Assembly: GCA_947460165.1 (NCBI GenBank)
Contig: CANHKH010000193.1
Coordinates: forward strand, 1 to 6,498
Reading direction: 5' to 3'
DNA from: Comamonadaceae bacterium
Lineage (GTDB): Bacteria; Pseudomonadota; Gammaproteobacteria; Burkholderiales; Burkholderiaceae_C
DNA: 6,498 nucleotides
Shown one piece after another: positions 5,829 to 6,498 of the stretch. The stretch's first letter is position 1; the number at the start of each line of letters is the position of its first letter. Position numbers and translations under genes: made by a program. The notes beneath the pieces are model-generated. The model had not been told where the DNA came from. It saw nothing but the letters and a program-made list of their open reading frames with translations, and did no database searches.

Positions 5829-6498
5829 TTAGTGCAGGCTGCGGGCGGCAAAGTCGGCGTACCAGGCCAGGCACTCCGGGTTGGCCATGGCGTCTTTGTT
5901 GAGCACTTTGTCGGCCGGCTGGCCCAGCAGCATTTTCTTGATGGGCAGCTCTTGCTTTTTGCCGCTCAAGGTGCGCGCGATGGCCGGGGCTTGCACGATC
6001 TCGTCGGGGATAAAGCGCGGTGACACCGCCACCCGAATCGCCTGTTTGATGCGCGCTTGCAGGCCCTCGTCCAGCTGCAGCCCGGGCCGCAGCACCACAA
6101 AGAGCGGCATGTAACTGGGCCTGCCCAAAACTTCCAGGTCCACGATCAAGGAATCCAGCACCTCGGGCAGGGCCTCAATGGCCGCGTACAGCTCGCTGGT
6201 GCCCATGCGGTGGCCGTGGCGGTTGATGGTGGCGTCGCTGCGGCCGTAAATGATGCCGCTGCCGCGTTCGGTGATTTTGAGCCAGTCGCCATGGCGCCAG
6301 ATGCCGGGGTACATCTCAAAGTAAGAGCTGGTGTAGCGCTGCTTGCCCACATCGCCCCAAAAATAAAGCGGCATGGACGGCAGCGGCCGGGTGCACACCA
6401 GCTCGCCCACCTCGTTGATGACGCTGTGGCCCTGCTCGTTCCAGGCCTCGACGGCGCAGCCCAGCATGCGGCACTGCATCTCGCCCGCCACCATGGGC
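5829..6498 (-). CDS. aacS: Acetoacetyl-CoA synthetase, C-terminal part (5' end outside window)
   Basis: The frame is open from the right edge to the TAA at 5831-5829 and gives about 223 residues of an enzyme usually about 650 long. Counting from the Met at 6494, the motifs are GEMQCRMLGCAVEAW (4-18), GELVCTRPLPSMPLYFW (30-46), HGDW (68-71), YGRSDATINRHGHRMGTSELY (83-103) and RTLSGKKQELPIKK (174-187). These are the A7, A8 and A10 regions of the acyl-adenylate-forming superfamily. 'CTRP.PSMP..FW' and 'SGK..ELP.KK' are specific to acetoacetate-CoA ligases. Lys179 or Lys180 is the A10 lysine needed for adenylation. The enzyme activates acetoacetate to acetoacetyl-CoA with ATP in the cytoplasm, serving ketone-body or polyhydroxybutyrate-linked metabolism. 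It converges on the operon, so it is not co-transcribed with it. The Met at 6494 is internal, not the start, since homology continues through it. Confidence 0.93.
   Translation of the reverse strand, partial: PMVAGEMQCRMLGCAVEAWNEQGHSVINEVGELVCTRPLPSMPLYFWGDVGKQRYTSSYFEMYPGIWRHGDWLKITERGSGIIYGRSDATINRHGHRMGTSELYAAIEALPEVLDSLIVDLEVLGRPSYMPLFVVLRPGLQLDEGLQARIKQAIRVAVSPRFIPDEIVQAPAIARTLSGKKQELPIKKMLLGQPADKVLNKDAMANPECLAWYADFAARSLH

Noticed and set aside
1..6498. Mobile element, CRISPR array, tRNA or prophage
   Set aside because: No transposase or integrase motifs, terminal repeats, regularly spaced repeats or cloverleaf sequences were seen in the window.

Overview
This GC-rich window looks like a beta-proteobacterial chromosome, most likely from the Burkholderiales/Comamonadaceae. 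The reasons are a Bug-type (TctC family) periplasmic receptor with no permease beside it, catabolic genes controlled by a divergent LysR-type regulator, and protein sequences of Acidovorax/Polaromonas/Variovorax character. The taxon is an inference from sequence style, not from a search.

Layout from left to right: (1) the last 58 codons of an intradiol ring-cleavage dioxygenase of the hydroxyquinol 1,2-dioxygenase type (1-177, +), followed by a strong hairpin terminator candidate. (2) About 320 bases (241-556) with no supportable gene. (3) A LysR-type regulator on the minus strand (563-1510). (4) A 138-bp divergent promoter region (1511-1648) with overlapping palindromes. (5) A tightly spaced three-gene plus-strand operon: a thiamine-diphosphate enzyme of the 2-hydroxyacyl-CoA lyase/oxalyl-CoA decarboxylase branch (1649-3298), a secreted Bug-type solute-binding protein (3336-4301), and a class III (CaiB/BaiF, formyl-CoA transferase-like) CoA-transferase (4324-5562). 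(6) A 266-bp convergent gap. (7) The C-terminal third of acetoacetyl-CoA synthetase on the minus strand (5829-6498), running off the right edge.

The central operon is the interesting part. In oxalate catabolism, formyl-CoA transferase (Frc) and oxalyl-CoA decarboxylase (Oxc) form a self-sustaining cycle: formyl-CoA activates oxalate, and decarboxylation regenerates formyl-CoA. This operon pairs paralogues of both enzymes, but each departs from the oxalate enzymes at diagnostic positions. The lyase has Phe-Gln where Oxc has Tyr-Glu, and Thr where Oxc has an active-site Tyr. The transferase lacks the Frc glycine loop. The lyase resembles 2-hydroxyacyl-CoA lyases, which release formyl-CoA plus an aldehyde or ketone.

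My working hypothesis is an Frc/Oxc-like cycle acting on a 2-hydroxy acid: the Bug protein captures the acid, the transferase activates it with formyl-CoA, and the lyase cleaves it and returns formyl-CoA. The LysR protein would sense the substrate. The substrate cannot be read from sequence, and the cycle is an inference.
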